Positions 10,576-22,300 of a DNA stretch of 64,000 nucleotides are shown here, one piece after another. Location of the stretch: the NCBI RefSeq assembly GCF_021462225.1, contig NC_061797.1:36110147-36174146 (forward strand), written 5' to 3'. Under the pieces are notes generated by a model that saw only the letters and a list, made by a program, of their open reading frames with translations, did no database searches and was not told the origin of the DNA. The position numbers were made by a program, and so were the translations under genes. Every line of letters begins with the position of its first letter. The first letter of the stretch is position 1. The DNA is from Girardinichthys multiradiatus (lineage: Eukaryota; Chordata; Actinopteri; Cyprinodontiformes; Goodeidae).

Positions 10576-11954
10576 GTAAGTATCTAATGTAAAACTTTGT
10601 TTTTATAGTTTATTGTTATTGTAATGATAGTTTATCAGATTTTAGTCATTTCCCCTCTTTGTCATTCCTTACCTTTGCAGTATTTAGTTTTTTCACTGGA
10701 CGTTTCATGCTTAAATTGGTCCCTGTCAGGCAGATGTTTCATAACCTCTCTGACAACAAACAATTTGAAGTCATCTTTTACCTAAAATAGTTTACACTAA
10801 CGAAATATAGTAATAACATCTACCTGCCAGAGTTTGGTCATAGTTATTTTTTTATTTAAAAAGACTCAATCTGTCATTTAATAAGAGTAAGCTGGCTCAA
10901 ATAATAGACAGATTTGTTTTGTACACATTTTTCATTACATTGTTAAGCTTGCAGCTCAAGATAGTTGCATTTATTTCCATGTTTGAAATCAACAAAGATG
11001 TAAAAAAAAAAAAGAAAAGGCGTGACAGAAAAAAGCCATCACAAGGTGACCAAGACACTGGAGAGTGATGACGTTACAGAACGCTGCACACAGTGGTCAC
11101 CCCAGGGTTTTCTCCAGGAATTGTTTTGAGCATGGCGGTGGGGGGGACGAGAAAATATTTTGTTTAAGCAGGGGGACGTGACACTGATTATACAAACCTT
11201 TTGAAGCTGACATAATTTTAGAAAGCTTTACCGTTAGGGGTCGCACAGGGTCATAGGGTGGAAGGAAGCAGAACAGACTCAGCGCATGCGCTATAGCCAA
11301 CATTAAAAACAAACGGAGGGAGCCCAGATGTCAGTCAAAGGGCCAATATGCTCATAAAAAATTAGCGTATTGGCCTAATTTCAGCGTAGTGTCGCTAGTT
11401 GTCTGTAGAGTAATAAACAACATTATTGTAAGGTTTAGTTTAAACAACTCTCAGGTAAATAGCATTTTATGAGGACAGGGCATTGCTCTTTTTATTTGAG
11501 AGCTTTTAATTGAGCATTTTACACTTTGAAATCAACTTGCCTCTCTTTCTTATGGACTGCGTTCCGTGTCTGCTCCGTCATCTGTCGCAAATAGTGCTGT
11601 GCGGCAAATCACACTGAATGCGTTTTTGTGTTTAGGATCGGTTCCTTCATCCAACAACAGCTCTGTCATTTGTGAATTTTACCCCCATTGAAATTCACAT
11701 CATGGATGTCCTCTGTCATCCATCAAAAAAAGATTCAATCCCTATCTTTGACGGACGACGGAGGAGGGCTTTCCGTGTGAATTATTGCATTGACTAGTGT
11801 GGCTTCTGTTTGCGATGGAAAACAAAACGCACGGATGACATAGTCTGTTTGAATGAGGGGATAGTGAGTTAAAATTGGTTGTATGACAGAATGGCCTTGT
11901 ATTGAGATAACATAAAATTATAAATGTGTAAATAATTGTTTTGCATTTTTGCAG
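10576..11954 (+). other. Intron of smyd3
   Basis: 1379 bp between well-phased exons, with no clear repeat family. A few homopolymer runs and a short G-rich piece near 11139-11180 (GCGGTGGGGGGGACGAG) are the only notable compositional features. Confidence 0.7.
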
Positions 11955-12109
11955 ACCTGAATTCCATGTCTGAGCAGAAGAAGCAAGGTCTTTCTCAGCT
12001 GGCATCCATCTTGGAACTGTATGTACAACAGGAAGATTCTAACTTGACACAGGAAATGACATCAGCCCTGCCACCTTCCTGCCAGGATCCCCTTAGCCTT
12101 ATTGCAAAG
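11955..12109 (+). CDS. smyd3: SMYD3-like methyltransferase, exon before the catalytic SET half
   Basis: This 155-bp exon completes a split His codon and encodes LNSMSEQKKQGLSQLASILE followed by LYVQQEDSNLTQEMTSALPP and SCQDPLSLIAK. It parallels the human SMYD3 segment NINKLTEDKKEGLRQL...DLFEAFAK. This is the helical SET-insertion region just before the catalytic part of SET. The acceptor is TTTTTGCAG. The donor AAG|GTTGGC is weaker than the others because it has T at +3. The next exon should begin VxCN and carry the NHSCxPN catalytic motif; I did not see it in the remaining 51.9 kb. Confidence 0.88.
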
Positions 12110-14417
12110 GTTGGCTAAATGCATGTGAAAAATGTTCTGCTGGTGTGTACTTCACATACAAAGATGTATCTGCATAATGTGATCTAAAAGTACATAAACA
12201 TATAAACACAATAGAAGCATGTGTTTTATCCCAGTTAAGAGACAGAAAAGTACAATCTCTCTTTATTAATTTAAGCTGGCACTCCTGAGGTTTCTGTTCC
12301 ACAGTGTGTATGAGATCCTCTCTGTATCTGTAATCATATTTCTCTGTTTGTGTATTCCCACAACAGATCAGGTCTTGTTCATTCAAAATACACAAACCAC
12401 CACCTTCTAAAATTTAGACTGCTGGAGGAAAGGGTGCTTGTATGCAATTTGCTTTCTCTATATTACTTTTGGGCCAGTGCTGTTTCATCATTTTAAATGT
12501 GTGGGTGTATTTTGTCTGTTGTTTTGCTGCTAGTGCACAAAAATTGCAAATGTGTACAACTCACTTGTAGATTACTTGGCCCAGTGTTTTGACAGTTAAA
12601 CTAACCCACAGAATTACTTCATCACATCTTTCAGGCAGACTTTTTTCAGGCACCTCAACAGTTTTCCAGATTTATTCATGTTTATTAGGCAGTTAAGAAA
12701 CATGCGCTCCCAAACATCTGTTTCTCAAATGACCCCTAAAGCCTTCCTCTGAGTTGTTAAATATACAGAGACCCTAATTTTACAAGTTTCTCATTAAGGA
12801 CTTTAGTAGTGCATGAAAAAGTAATGGGCACCTTTGAGCAGTGATTTCTGTACTTGCTACTCAATAGATCTGCACTGAATCTGCTAGCTTCAAGATATTA
12901 CTTTTAGTCCCAAAATCCCAATCTGGGGTCAGGAAAAAGGCAGATTTAGGCTTCCAAAACAAGAGGACAAAGATTTAAGCATCCAGGTCCTCAAGGAGCC
13001 AATGTCTTGCCTGTTTTTGTCGTCTCCCCCACTGAAAAACAACTGTTTCGAAAAGCTGGATTATATCTCCAGCCTGTCTCCGTGTTCTGCAATAGCCTGA
13101 TCCATTTGTTCAGGTGTTTTTTAATCAGGAAAATCTAAATCATGCAGAAAACCGGTCCTCAATGGCTGGAATTGCCCACCCTTCGTTTAGATGAAAGTAC
13201 CAAAAACTGAACTATGTTTCATCTAATGTGTTTCCATTAAATATCAGAAGCAATTTCTTTCACACTTGAATTAAATTGCATACTCTCTCAAAGTAGCTCC
13301 ATGTGAATATGTCTGTGTTTAAATCAGACAAATTAGATTTTAACACATATTTGCATCCAGATATGTAAAAGCAGACAATGTGGCACAGAAGTTTGCTGCT
13401 TTATTTATGTGTTTAATAGCTTAAGTTGAAAATGGTTCAACTGCTACAGGAATTTTCTTAGATTTTGACTAGAGAACTTACATTTATGTCATTAACTGAG
13501 ATTTTGTTTACATTAAAAAACACAAATTTGCCACATAAAAAATGCCATTGACTGCCAACAGGGGGCACTGTTACAGCATGAACAATGTCATTTATTTGCT
13601 TTGAAAAGGAGTAATTAAATTCCCGGTTGTTTTATTTCTGTATGTCTTTGTCATCTCTGTCTGTGGACTACTTTTTGTCTTTACAGTTTGTTTTATGTAT
13701 CTTTCCTTATTATATCCCTCTGCAAACTCAGCCCTATTTGTTTGGCTTCCTCTTTCCCTCCTCTCATGTACTCTCCCTTTACATTACAAATGAGGACTGT
13801 AGTGTTATCTACTTGGAGTATTCAGTGAGCTTAACAAAATAGGCCATTACTGTATGTTGTTCAAGCTTGTGGCTCTGTTTGTGTGTTTGGGGCTACTCCT
13901 GTGGGTGGCTGATCGGAGGCAAACAACCCCTCCTTTTTATTTATAGTCCTATTAGTCTTACATAAACAGATACAGTATGTGGATGCACCCTGACATGCTA
14001 AATAAAGGCATACTATAATACTATTACTGCTTTGAATGCACCCAAGGGGAGCGGTGTTTAATAAAGATAGTATAAGTGGGAGGTTTATAAAAAGGTTACA
14101 GAATTAATTGCACATTCATTAGGAAATAATTAATTTATTCCATGATGATTGTACAGCGCGACAATCTCTGCATCGGTATGTCTTGAGCTGCTTCACTGCA
14201 GTTGATGTGCATCCATAAGTCCATGAGCACAAAGATTGTTGGGGCATGCATTTGTGCTCATCCACACTGCTGTGTTGTGATATACTGTGACAGATGAGAT
14301 CTTTTATATGCACATTGTAATACTCCCCTCTCCCTGGAGTGACTACATGTATGTTGTGGATTGTATTTTAATGTCCAGCTGCATATGTTTTTGTGTCCAA
14401 GCCAGGATGCCTACATA
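12110..14417. other. Intronic DNA without recognised features
   Basis: AT-rich sequence with no exon, RNA gene or identifiable repeat family that I can support. Confidence 0.4.
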
Positions 14418-15290
14418 CACTACTCACAAAAAGTTAGGGATATTTTGCTTTTGGGTGAAATTTCAGGATGAACCTAAAATGCACTATAACCTTCACAGAT
14501 GAACTTAATGTGACTTTCTCTTAACATTTGAAAACACATCCCCAACTGTTTTATTTTTCAGTACTTTTGCACAGCTTGCTGTTCTCTAAGAAGGAGTTTA
14601 ACTGCAAAATTTAAAACAGGCGTTTGATTCATGAAACAATGAATATATTTCCTGGTTTAGTCAGAATTGGTATTTAAATAGGCCACCTCATCATGCTGTT
14701 TACATTTTATGATCATGAATCCAAGAAGACTCCTAACAATTGATCACCAGTACCTCACCATTCAAACACGATGTTCTCAGACGGAAGTAGTCACTGAGCT
14801 TAGAGTTTCATCAGCATGTTGCAACAGCGATACTGAGAGACTGGAAGAGTCACAGAAATGCATAGAAGAAGACGTCCTTTGGCCACATGCCAGACTGATG
14901 ACTGCTTCATTGTGAACAGTGTCCTGCGGAACCAGAGGATAAATGCTACCTAATTCCAGGCACATTTCAGGGAGTTAAGAGGCCCTCAAGTGTCACGTCA
15001 GACTATTCAAAACAGTTTACATCAGCCTGGTCTGAGTGCATGATTACCTAATGACCTATAAGGGTACCTGACCACAAAGGCAGGCACAGGCATCATGGTC
15101 TTGCATAAGCCAGGGAGCATTTACACTGGACGAGGGACCAGTGGTCCTCAGTGCTGTTTTCTGATGTAAGTCGATTTACGTTGAGGAGAAATTATGTTGG
15201 AGACGTCAAGGGGAGCACTATGCATCAACCACTGTTGTCACCAGATGAGCCTTTAGTGTGGTGGTGGTGTTGTTACAGTGTGGGCAGATG
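14418..15290 (+). mobile_element. Decayed Tc1-like transposon, right end lost
   Basis: After TA (14416-14417) the left end reads CACTACTCACAAAAAGTTAG, the terminal motif of a common fish Tc1-like family. Internally the plus strand holds decayed transposase code: RRLLTIDHQYLTIQTRCSQT at about 14723-14782, then an HTH-like block. Later words such as TTTTCTGATGTAAGTCGATTTACG (about 15158-15181) correspond to the region of the first catalytic Asp. The right inverted repeat is missing; the sequence passes into a LINE-type tail at about 15320. No intact reading frame remains. Confidence 0.6.
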
Positions 15291-15322
15291 TGTCAAGTGA
15301 ATACAGAACTGCCCTACACTTT

Positions 15323-15606
15323 CTGCATGGAGTTCGCATGTTCTTCCCGTGCATGTGTGGGTTCTCTCTGGGTATTCCGGTTTCCTCCCACAGTCCAAAA
15401 ACATGGCTGTTTGGTTAATTGGTCTCTATAAAATGCCCTTAGGTGTGAATGGGTTCATGCATGGTTGTTTGTCTCTGTGTTGCCCTGCAATGGACTGGTG
15501 AACTGTTCATGGTGTACCCCGCCTCTCGCCCGTAGACTGCTGGAGATGGGCGCTAGTTCCCCCACAACCCATTCTGGAGGATGCAATATAGAAAATGGAT
15601 GGATGC
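15323..15606 (+). repeat. Non-LTR retroposon 3' tail ending in GGAT repeats
   Basis: The segment contains GGAGTTCGCATGTTCTTCCC, CCTCCCACAGTCCAAAAACATG, GGTGTACCCCGCCTCTCGCC and GAAAATGGATGGATG. This is the 3'-end repeat seen all over teleost genomes, commonly tied to RTE-like LINEs. The same family appears at 56631-56745. No coding capacity was seen. Confidence 0.7.
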
Positions 15607-16774
15607 AAACACTAAGGGTTGTTAAATAATGGTTTTGTTTTCGACACGATTCACAAAATTATTTTAGTATTTAGCACAGTTGTTTGCATAGTATCCATGC
15701 TTTATCTCTTCATCTGCAAAACACAGTCATAGAAAACTTTATGGTAACGTCCGTAATATGTTGCTGCTTCTTTTTTTCTGTAGTGTTTAGGGATCTGATT
15801 GGCTAAGGCACTGCCATCATAAACTGTTTAAAATTGTGTGAGTTTTATTAAAAAAGATGGGATATTTTTAAGTACTGTATTATAAGTAATGGTTTCCAAA
15901 ATGAAATGTATCCTCTGAGCGGTTAACAGCTGATTTGTCCCTGCCTTAGCATTTTAAAACTGCCCACACTAAAAATGTTTATAAATATGGGATACAACAC
16001 CATATCAAGGTCTTGACCTAAGGGTTGGGGAATAAAATCTGTTTTTTCGATGCATCGAGAAGATTCTGATTTGATTACCAAACATCAAAACTTGATCTTA
16101 AGGTTAATTTATGACCTACTTTTGGGGAATGCAGAAAGTGGAACTCAGAAAGACGTAAGCGTATCACCTGGACAGTTTATGGTCAGCACAAAACAAGGTC
16201 ACGTGTACCGCGCTCAGCTCCCTATGTCCTGCATGGAAGATAAATTGAACAAAATCCAAACAAACATGCAGGCTGTGTAAAACTAAACTGAAGTATTTTG
16301 AACCTGGACAAACATGAGGAGCCTTATTATATTGTTTCACTTGGAGGCAGTAGTAAAGCAGCTGATATTACCTGGCAGAAGAACTGGACGGCCATAAAGC
16401 AAGTGATGTTCAAGCTCTCCCCAATTCTTAAAAGAAGGACCAAATTACAATGATTATCTTGCAAAGGATCTGCAACCATTAAGAGTTCTGAGAACCAACG
16501 ACCTAACACTATTAAGCACTTTCTTGATATAACATCTTCAAAGATATTTTATGTTCTGCACCAAACAAGAGCAGGGAATGAGAGTCACATGGGTCTAAAT
16601 AGGATTGAGCTGTATAAAATAGGTAGCAGAGAGATATCGGCTTGCTAAGAAGGATTTAGTTTCAGTTACAGGTGGGGTGAAAGATCTTTGACTTATTATT
16701 TAATTGTAAATAAGATCAGCTGTTTGTTGGTTCAGAATGTGCAGAGATCCAAAACATTTATTCAGAGCTGGTGG
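15607..16774. other. Intronic DNA, possibly old repeats
   Basis: No recognised gene. 16050-16600 has the feel of a decayed transposon (mixed-composition open frames without domains), but I cannot assign a family. Confidence 0.3.
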
Positions 16775-17075
16775 TACCAAATGTCTCCACACCAAAGTTT
16801 GGTGTGGAGAAATTTGACTGGCCTGCACAGAGTCCTGACCTCAACCTTCTTGATCACCTTTGGGATGAATTGGAGCAGAGGCTGAGTTCTGGATTTCTTA
16901 TCTAACTATGAACACACTCCTAAACCTTGTGGAAGATGTTTGCAAAATAGTTAAATCTGCTATTGTTGGCAATGGTGGGTTCATGAAGAAATTGCACCTT
17001 TATAGGTTAAGAATTGGATGTCATCAAAATTCATGTACATGTAAAAGTAGACAAATACTTTTGGCAATATAGTCT
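16775..17075 (+). mobile_element. Tc1-like transposon, 3' third only
   Basis: The sequence GACTGGCCTGCACAGAGTCC TGACCTCAACCTT, then TTTGGGATGAATTGGAGCAG, encodes the Tc1 block W-PAQSPDLN...H-WDELE, which carries the catalytic Glu region. The piece ends with ACTTTTGGCAATATAGTCT, a typical terminal inverted repeat end of a widespread fish Tc1 family. The left end and first two catalytic blocks are absent or unrecognisable. It is a decayed remnant. Confidence 0.65.
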
Positions 17076-17519
17076 AACTCTACATCTGTGAACGGGACCC
17101 GCTTGGACTGGGCCGACATGCAGGAAATAATTTTTCATTCAAGTTTTAGCTCAGATGAATAACCGCATTTTACTTGGAGAGAGAAGTAAATTATCCACAC
17201 CTGAAAATAAGCAGATCTTGCCGAACATTCCTTGCTGCATATGCCACACACGGCTCAGCTTATGTTTAGGTGTTTTTCATCCTTGGGATGTTGGGTTAAA
17301 AATGCTCTGGAATATTATGCTTGGAAAATATACCTCTGAGAAACCTCCCTGTTCAAACATTAGGACAGGGAGGACTGGTGGTTTGAAAATGAAGCAAAAG
17401 AAGCCATGCACAGAGGAGGTGGCCTCAGATTTCATCTTTCTAACATCTACTCTGCAGCCCTGACTCCTCCACCTGGGCAATTTTACAGCAATTCACACCT
17501 TGGGACATGTGACCACAAT

Positions 17520-18710
17520 TCAGTTTCAGTTTATTTATATAACGCCAATTCACAACACATGTCGTCTCAAGGCACTTCACAAAAGTCAGGTTCATACATT
17601 CCAATTAATCCTAATCATTGAACAGTGCAGTCAGATTCAGTTATTTATTCAAATTGGATAAAATGTTTTTCTGTCTAAGGAAACCCAGCAGATTGCATCC
17701 AGTCAGAGATTTACAGCATTCACTCCTCCCGGATGAGCATGTAGAGACAGTGGACAGTCACTGGCGTTGACTTTGCAGCAATCCCTCATACTGAGCATGC
17801 ATGTAGCAACAGTGGAGAGGAAAAACTCCCTTTTAACAGAAAAAAACCGCCAGCAGAACCAGGCTCAGTGTGAGCGGCCATCTGCCACGACCGACTGGGG
17901 GTTTGAGAGAAGAGAACAGAGACAGATAAAGAACACAGAAGCACTGATCCAGGAGTCCTTTCTATGGCAAGAAAAAGTAAATGTTAATGAATGTAGCTCC
18001 TTTAGTTGTTTCACCTAGGAAGAAAGAACAGATAAACTCTGAGCCAGTTTTCAAGGTTAGAAAGAGAAGCACATAGAGTTAGTTACAGTAAAAGCTCAGT
18101 CAATCGCCATGTCTAGGAGAGAGAAAGGGTTAAACACGGAAAGACAGGGCTATGTGGATCATCGGTAGAGGGTGAGCATTAAGTTGTTGCCAGCAGATGC
18201 TTGGAGGATGCGTCTCTCCAGAAAGGTGTCACAGGTAGACACAGAGTCAGGCCAGGTGTAGCTTCTGGGAAGAGAATAGAGAGACAACATAAAGTTAAAA
18301 ACTGAAATAACAGCAAATAATGCAGAATTAGAGAGTAGTGTGAGAATGTAGCAAAGAGGGTGAAAGTGGTCATTATGTCCTCCAGCAGTCTAAGCCTATA
18401 GCAGCATAACTACACACATAGCTCAGGATAACCTAAGCCACTCTAACTATAAGCTTTATCAAAAAGGAAAGTTTTAAGCCTAGCCTTAAAAGTAGACAGG
18501 GTGTCCGCCTCTCGGACTAAAACTGGGAGCTGGTTTCACAGGAGAGGAGCCTGATAACTAAAAGACCTGCCTCCCATTCTACTTCTAGAGACTCTAGGAA
18601 CCACCAGTAAAACTGCAGTCTGAGAACGAAGTGCTCTGTTAGGAACATCTGGAACAATCAGATCTCTGATGTATGATGGAGCTAAATCAACAAGTTACAT
18701 TGATCCTAAA
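17520..18710 (-). mobile_element. L2-type LINE 3' region, antisense to smyd3
   Basis: The plus strand carries TTTATTTATATAACGCCAAT TCACAACACATGTC (17530-17565), the reverse of a LINE 3' end. It runs through a long untranslated region to TCCCATTCTACTTCTAGAGACTCTAGGAACC and GATGTATGATGGAGC (about 18573-18680). A sub-block at 18074-18150 (AGTTACAGTAAAAGCTCAGT...AGACAGGGC) is repeated at 61335-61405, where it adjoins an L2-like reverse transcriptase remnant on the same strand. That links the two copies to one LINE family. No coding sequence remains in this copy. Confidence 0.6.
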
Positions 18711-18849
18711 TTAACAATGAATCAAACATTGAGTTGAATAGAGGGTAGGGCCAATGACTCACGTGTCCTAACTGTCCTATTAGTGACTTTAGTGTCCCTA
18801 TTATTGTGATTGTTCTAATTAAAACATATAAGCCTCTTACTTCCAACCG

Positions 18850-18940
18850 TGTTCAGAAGAAGCCTCTTGGGTGAGAGGTGAAACGTCTTCAAGAGAGGAG
18901 AGAAGTCCAGTTGCCTTCTACTTAAGCACTTAGAATAACT
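18850..18940 (+). repeat. Dispersed fish repeat segment (GAAGCCTCTTGGGTGAGAGG type)
   Basis: GAAGAAGCCTCTTGGGTGAG AGGTGAAACGTCTTC followed by AGTCCAGTTGCCTTCTACTT is a sequence I recognise as widely dispersed in teleosts. It is often near Penelope-like element ends, but that link is from memory and unproven here. No coding capacity was seen. Confidence 0.4.
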
Positions 18941-19299
18941 AAATACAAGTGTAATTTCTTTTTATCTCAAGTTTATTTATGTATTTACAAACCTAATCGG
19001 ATATGACATCTGTCATACAGATAAGAGTTTACTGATAAAGATTGCCTAGACCCTCACTTTAAAATCTGAACTATCCCTTTAGTGATTCAGCACTTCACAG
19101 GATAGAATGAGCTTATGGACCATTTTCAGCCTGGGGATAACCAGGTTCACAATGACTGTCATAGAAAATTAAATAGGCTACTAAGCTGGAGACAACTTAT
19201 AGAAAGGGTGAGATACCATGCATATTTGCACTAATTCAACCATGTCCTTTTATTTTGTAAAACATTTGTTTTCATTTTCCTACTTCTATATCTATATTT

Positions 19300-19396
19300 A
19301 AGATGTCTTCATTGAGAGCAAAGGATAACCCAAAGTCAAATTCCTTGTTTGTGTTCACAAACCTGGCGAATAAAGCTATTTCTGTTTCTGAAAAGG
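19300..19396 (+). repeat. CR1/Rex1-like LINE 3' tail, 5'-truncated copy
   Basis: CATTGAGAGCAAAGGATAAC...AAGTCAAATTCCTTGTTTGT...AATAAAGCTATTTCTGTTTC TG matches the 3' end of the LINE at 42860-42955 and the reverse of 35341-35400. It is a very short, non-coding, 5'-truncated insertion. Confidence 0.7.
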
Positions 19397-22300
19397 GACG
19401 GTGAAGCTTAGAAAAAGGAATGAACAACTTGAAGAATTAGGGGAACTTGGAGGACATGTCCTTACCAATAAAAGCTTCAAAGTAGCTGTTTATATGAGCC
19501 TCTGTGAAAGTGGCTGTAACTAAAACTAGGGAAAGATGAACACACACAAAAACTCACACAGTTCTAATTTGTCCAAGGCAACTATATGTGGAAAACGATG
19601 TTGTATTGTTTATTACCAATATATAGAAATAATTTACCGCAGTCAGATTAAATCTACAGACACATACACCAACTGATGTCAGAAGTGACTCTGGAGTCAT
19701 TAAATTTATACTCCTGCTGGGTTCAAAATTGTGTGTATTGGCTATATGTGTGTGTATATGTGTTGACTCACATATTCTGACTGTAGTAATTTTTTCTCAG
19801 TTGTCTGGTTTGCGCATGTATAGTTGTGATTTCTGTGTGCCTGTAGGAATGCAGCTTCTGGTTTGGGTGTACAAGTAATTTATTTTCACGCCTTTATTTT
19901 TATTGGCCATCTGTTGAGAGGCTAAATGGAAAGCAGAATGTCAAATTTGTTTATCTCAAATTACGGAGTGGGTGCTCTCCAAATATTTCATGGCTTTTCA
20001 GTTATATATGATGTAAGTGAAAGTAAGTTAAAAAAAAAAGAGGCTAAGACAATTTTCAGCTTAAGTTTTTTTGTATAAATAAAGGATTTAAGTACAAATT
20101 ACAAATAATTTAACAGTGTAAAGTTAGAAAGGTTGTAGGCATGTTTCTTTCCACCCTGTTTTTACGAGTTTGGCTGAATGCTGCAAGTGAACTCATTAAC
20201 ATAATCCATGTGTTTATGTGTTGGTATGTTCAGCCTTATCTGTTCAACATTTTCTTGATCTGCCAGGGCAGCAGGCAGTTTCATGGGCGCTACCTAATTA
20301 GCTTAGGCTTTGCAAAATCACGCACACAGCACACCAACCCAGCCTACTGTAATGACTTTGAGTTCATCATGAATGCAGACACAGAAAGTGTAATGTGAGG
20401 GGAGAGTAAAAACCATTTGCTTAATTGAGAAAGACTGGCTGTGTGTGGGTGTGGTGGGGGAGGCGCCCTGGGAGAAGAGAAGTGGGGTAGGAAAACAGCG
20501 AAGGCTAGAAAATGAGTGACAGGAGGGAAAGAGAAAAGGGAAGGAGGAGAGCAGACAGGGCAAAGAGGGATGGAGATTAGTAGAGATGGAAGCGGTCAAA
20601 GGCAACTGAAAATGGTTGAGAAGTCAGACTGATGTGTTAAAGAGCATCTACCATTTTCTAAGCTTTTCTGTTTCAATTGTGTTTCAATGACTAAGATGGT
20701 TAAATTTATTTCGATGGTCGAAATCGTGAAATGTATGAAAAAGCTCAAATGAAAAGAAGCGAGCTCAAGGCAGCCGACAACTCAACTGAAAGTTGCTGAA
20801 AGGTGATAATGTTACGCTTGGAACGCCAAACTTGGGCCAACACTATATCCACCCAAGGGAAAACTAGTGATAGCAAATTCTCCAGCATGTTTTTTTTGTT
20901 CAGAAAATGAAGATTTACATAGCTCCATCCAGTGAGGAGAAACATCTGTGTGGAGTGGTTTGGACACCTGATAAACTGACACCCTGCCTAAGAATCTAAA
21001 AGTGTTCTGTAGTGTGTCCAATATGCCTGTAATTCACTACAGTTATAAAGGACATCTGACAAAAACAATACTTCAAAACACTATAAATGCTGACAACATT
21101 CTGCTCGATGTACTTTCTGCTCCTGTCCTGGCCAACGTTGTTACTCTGAAGTGCTGACACGTGCGTGTTCATGTTCCTCTCATATACTCACATAATCAGT
21201 CCATGCTTTACTGATGAGGGTTTAAAAAAAACACGGTAATGTAGCTGTCAAAACATATTTAATATTGTCTGTTATCCTGCTCAAACTGGGCATTCCATCT
21301 GCAGTTAGTTTCCAGACAACATGTTCTTGGCCCCTAAAATGTTACTACAAGGTAATACTACACATGTGATAGATTAAAGGGAAGTTAAAATACTAATAAA
21401 CAATCAGACTGGAACTGTAGTCAAACACTCGCCGTCTTCATCTGTCTCAGACATATAAAACAAAACTGTTCCAGAAAAAGCAACATGCTAAACATGTAGT
21501 TGAGTTCTTGGGAACTGTGGTTATTGATTTAATATAATCTATGGGCGTCAGCCCATGTTTTCTAAACTATAAAGATTATTGTAAAAAAGAAAGCAGTTTC
21601 TAACCAGAAACGTCATGCTAACAAACAACATATGTGGTTACCTCAGTGTTCTGTTTACTCCCTGCCTAAGCTATTTGTCATAGTCATGAAATAAACTGTT
21701 GCGTCCTCTTTCTTCAAATTTAGGTTGACTCATCTCCCTAAAACAAAGATTCAGATTTTTGTCATAATCCTGGAGCAAAACAAGTTTCCTGCAGAGAGAC
21801 AATTTTGGTTGGTGAGGACCAATCCGTTCTCCTCATATTCCTTTTATTCCACTGAGCTCATTCACATTTCCTGAAAAGATAGTTATTGTAGCAAAAATGT
21901 TCACTGCAACTTTGTTTTGTTTCCAGTGAGTGAAAACATATCCATTCAACACATTCAAGATGTCATTTTTATAAAATAGAAACTCTCCATTGCTTATCTA
22001 CTTTGAAAAGCAATAGAACAATTATAATGCATTTATTTTTCACACTTTTTAGTATTGAGTTTTAATGGCTCTGATTTTTTTTATGAAATTTGCCTTTAAG
22101 TTTGGAAATGGAGAAATGTGGTGAAATGGTAACAATAGGGAGATGGAGAAAATATGATTGCTCCAAGAAGAAACTGAAGGAGAAAATGCATAACTGAATA
22201 AATTTTGATTATTTGTGTAATTCAGAGGTGTGATTTTTATGTGAATATGAATCAGGGGTAGGGACTACTTAACAGCTCTTCGTTCCAGATGAAGCAGCTG

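Noticed and set aside
20318..20605. Ser/Pro/Phe-rich minus-strand frame
   Set aside because: Arises from a purine-rich tract (GGGAGAAGAGAAG type) on the plus strand.
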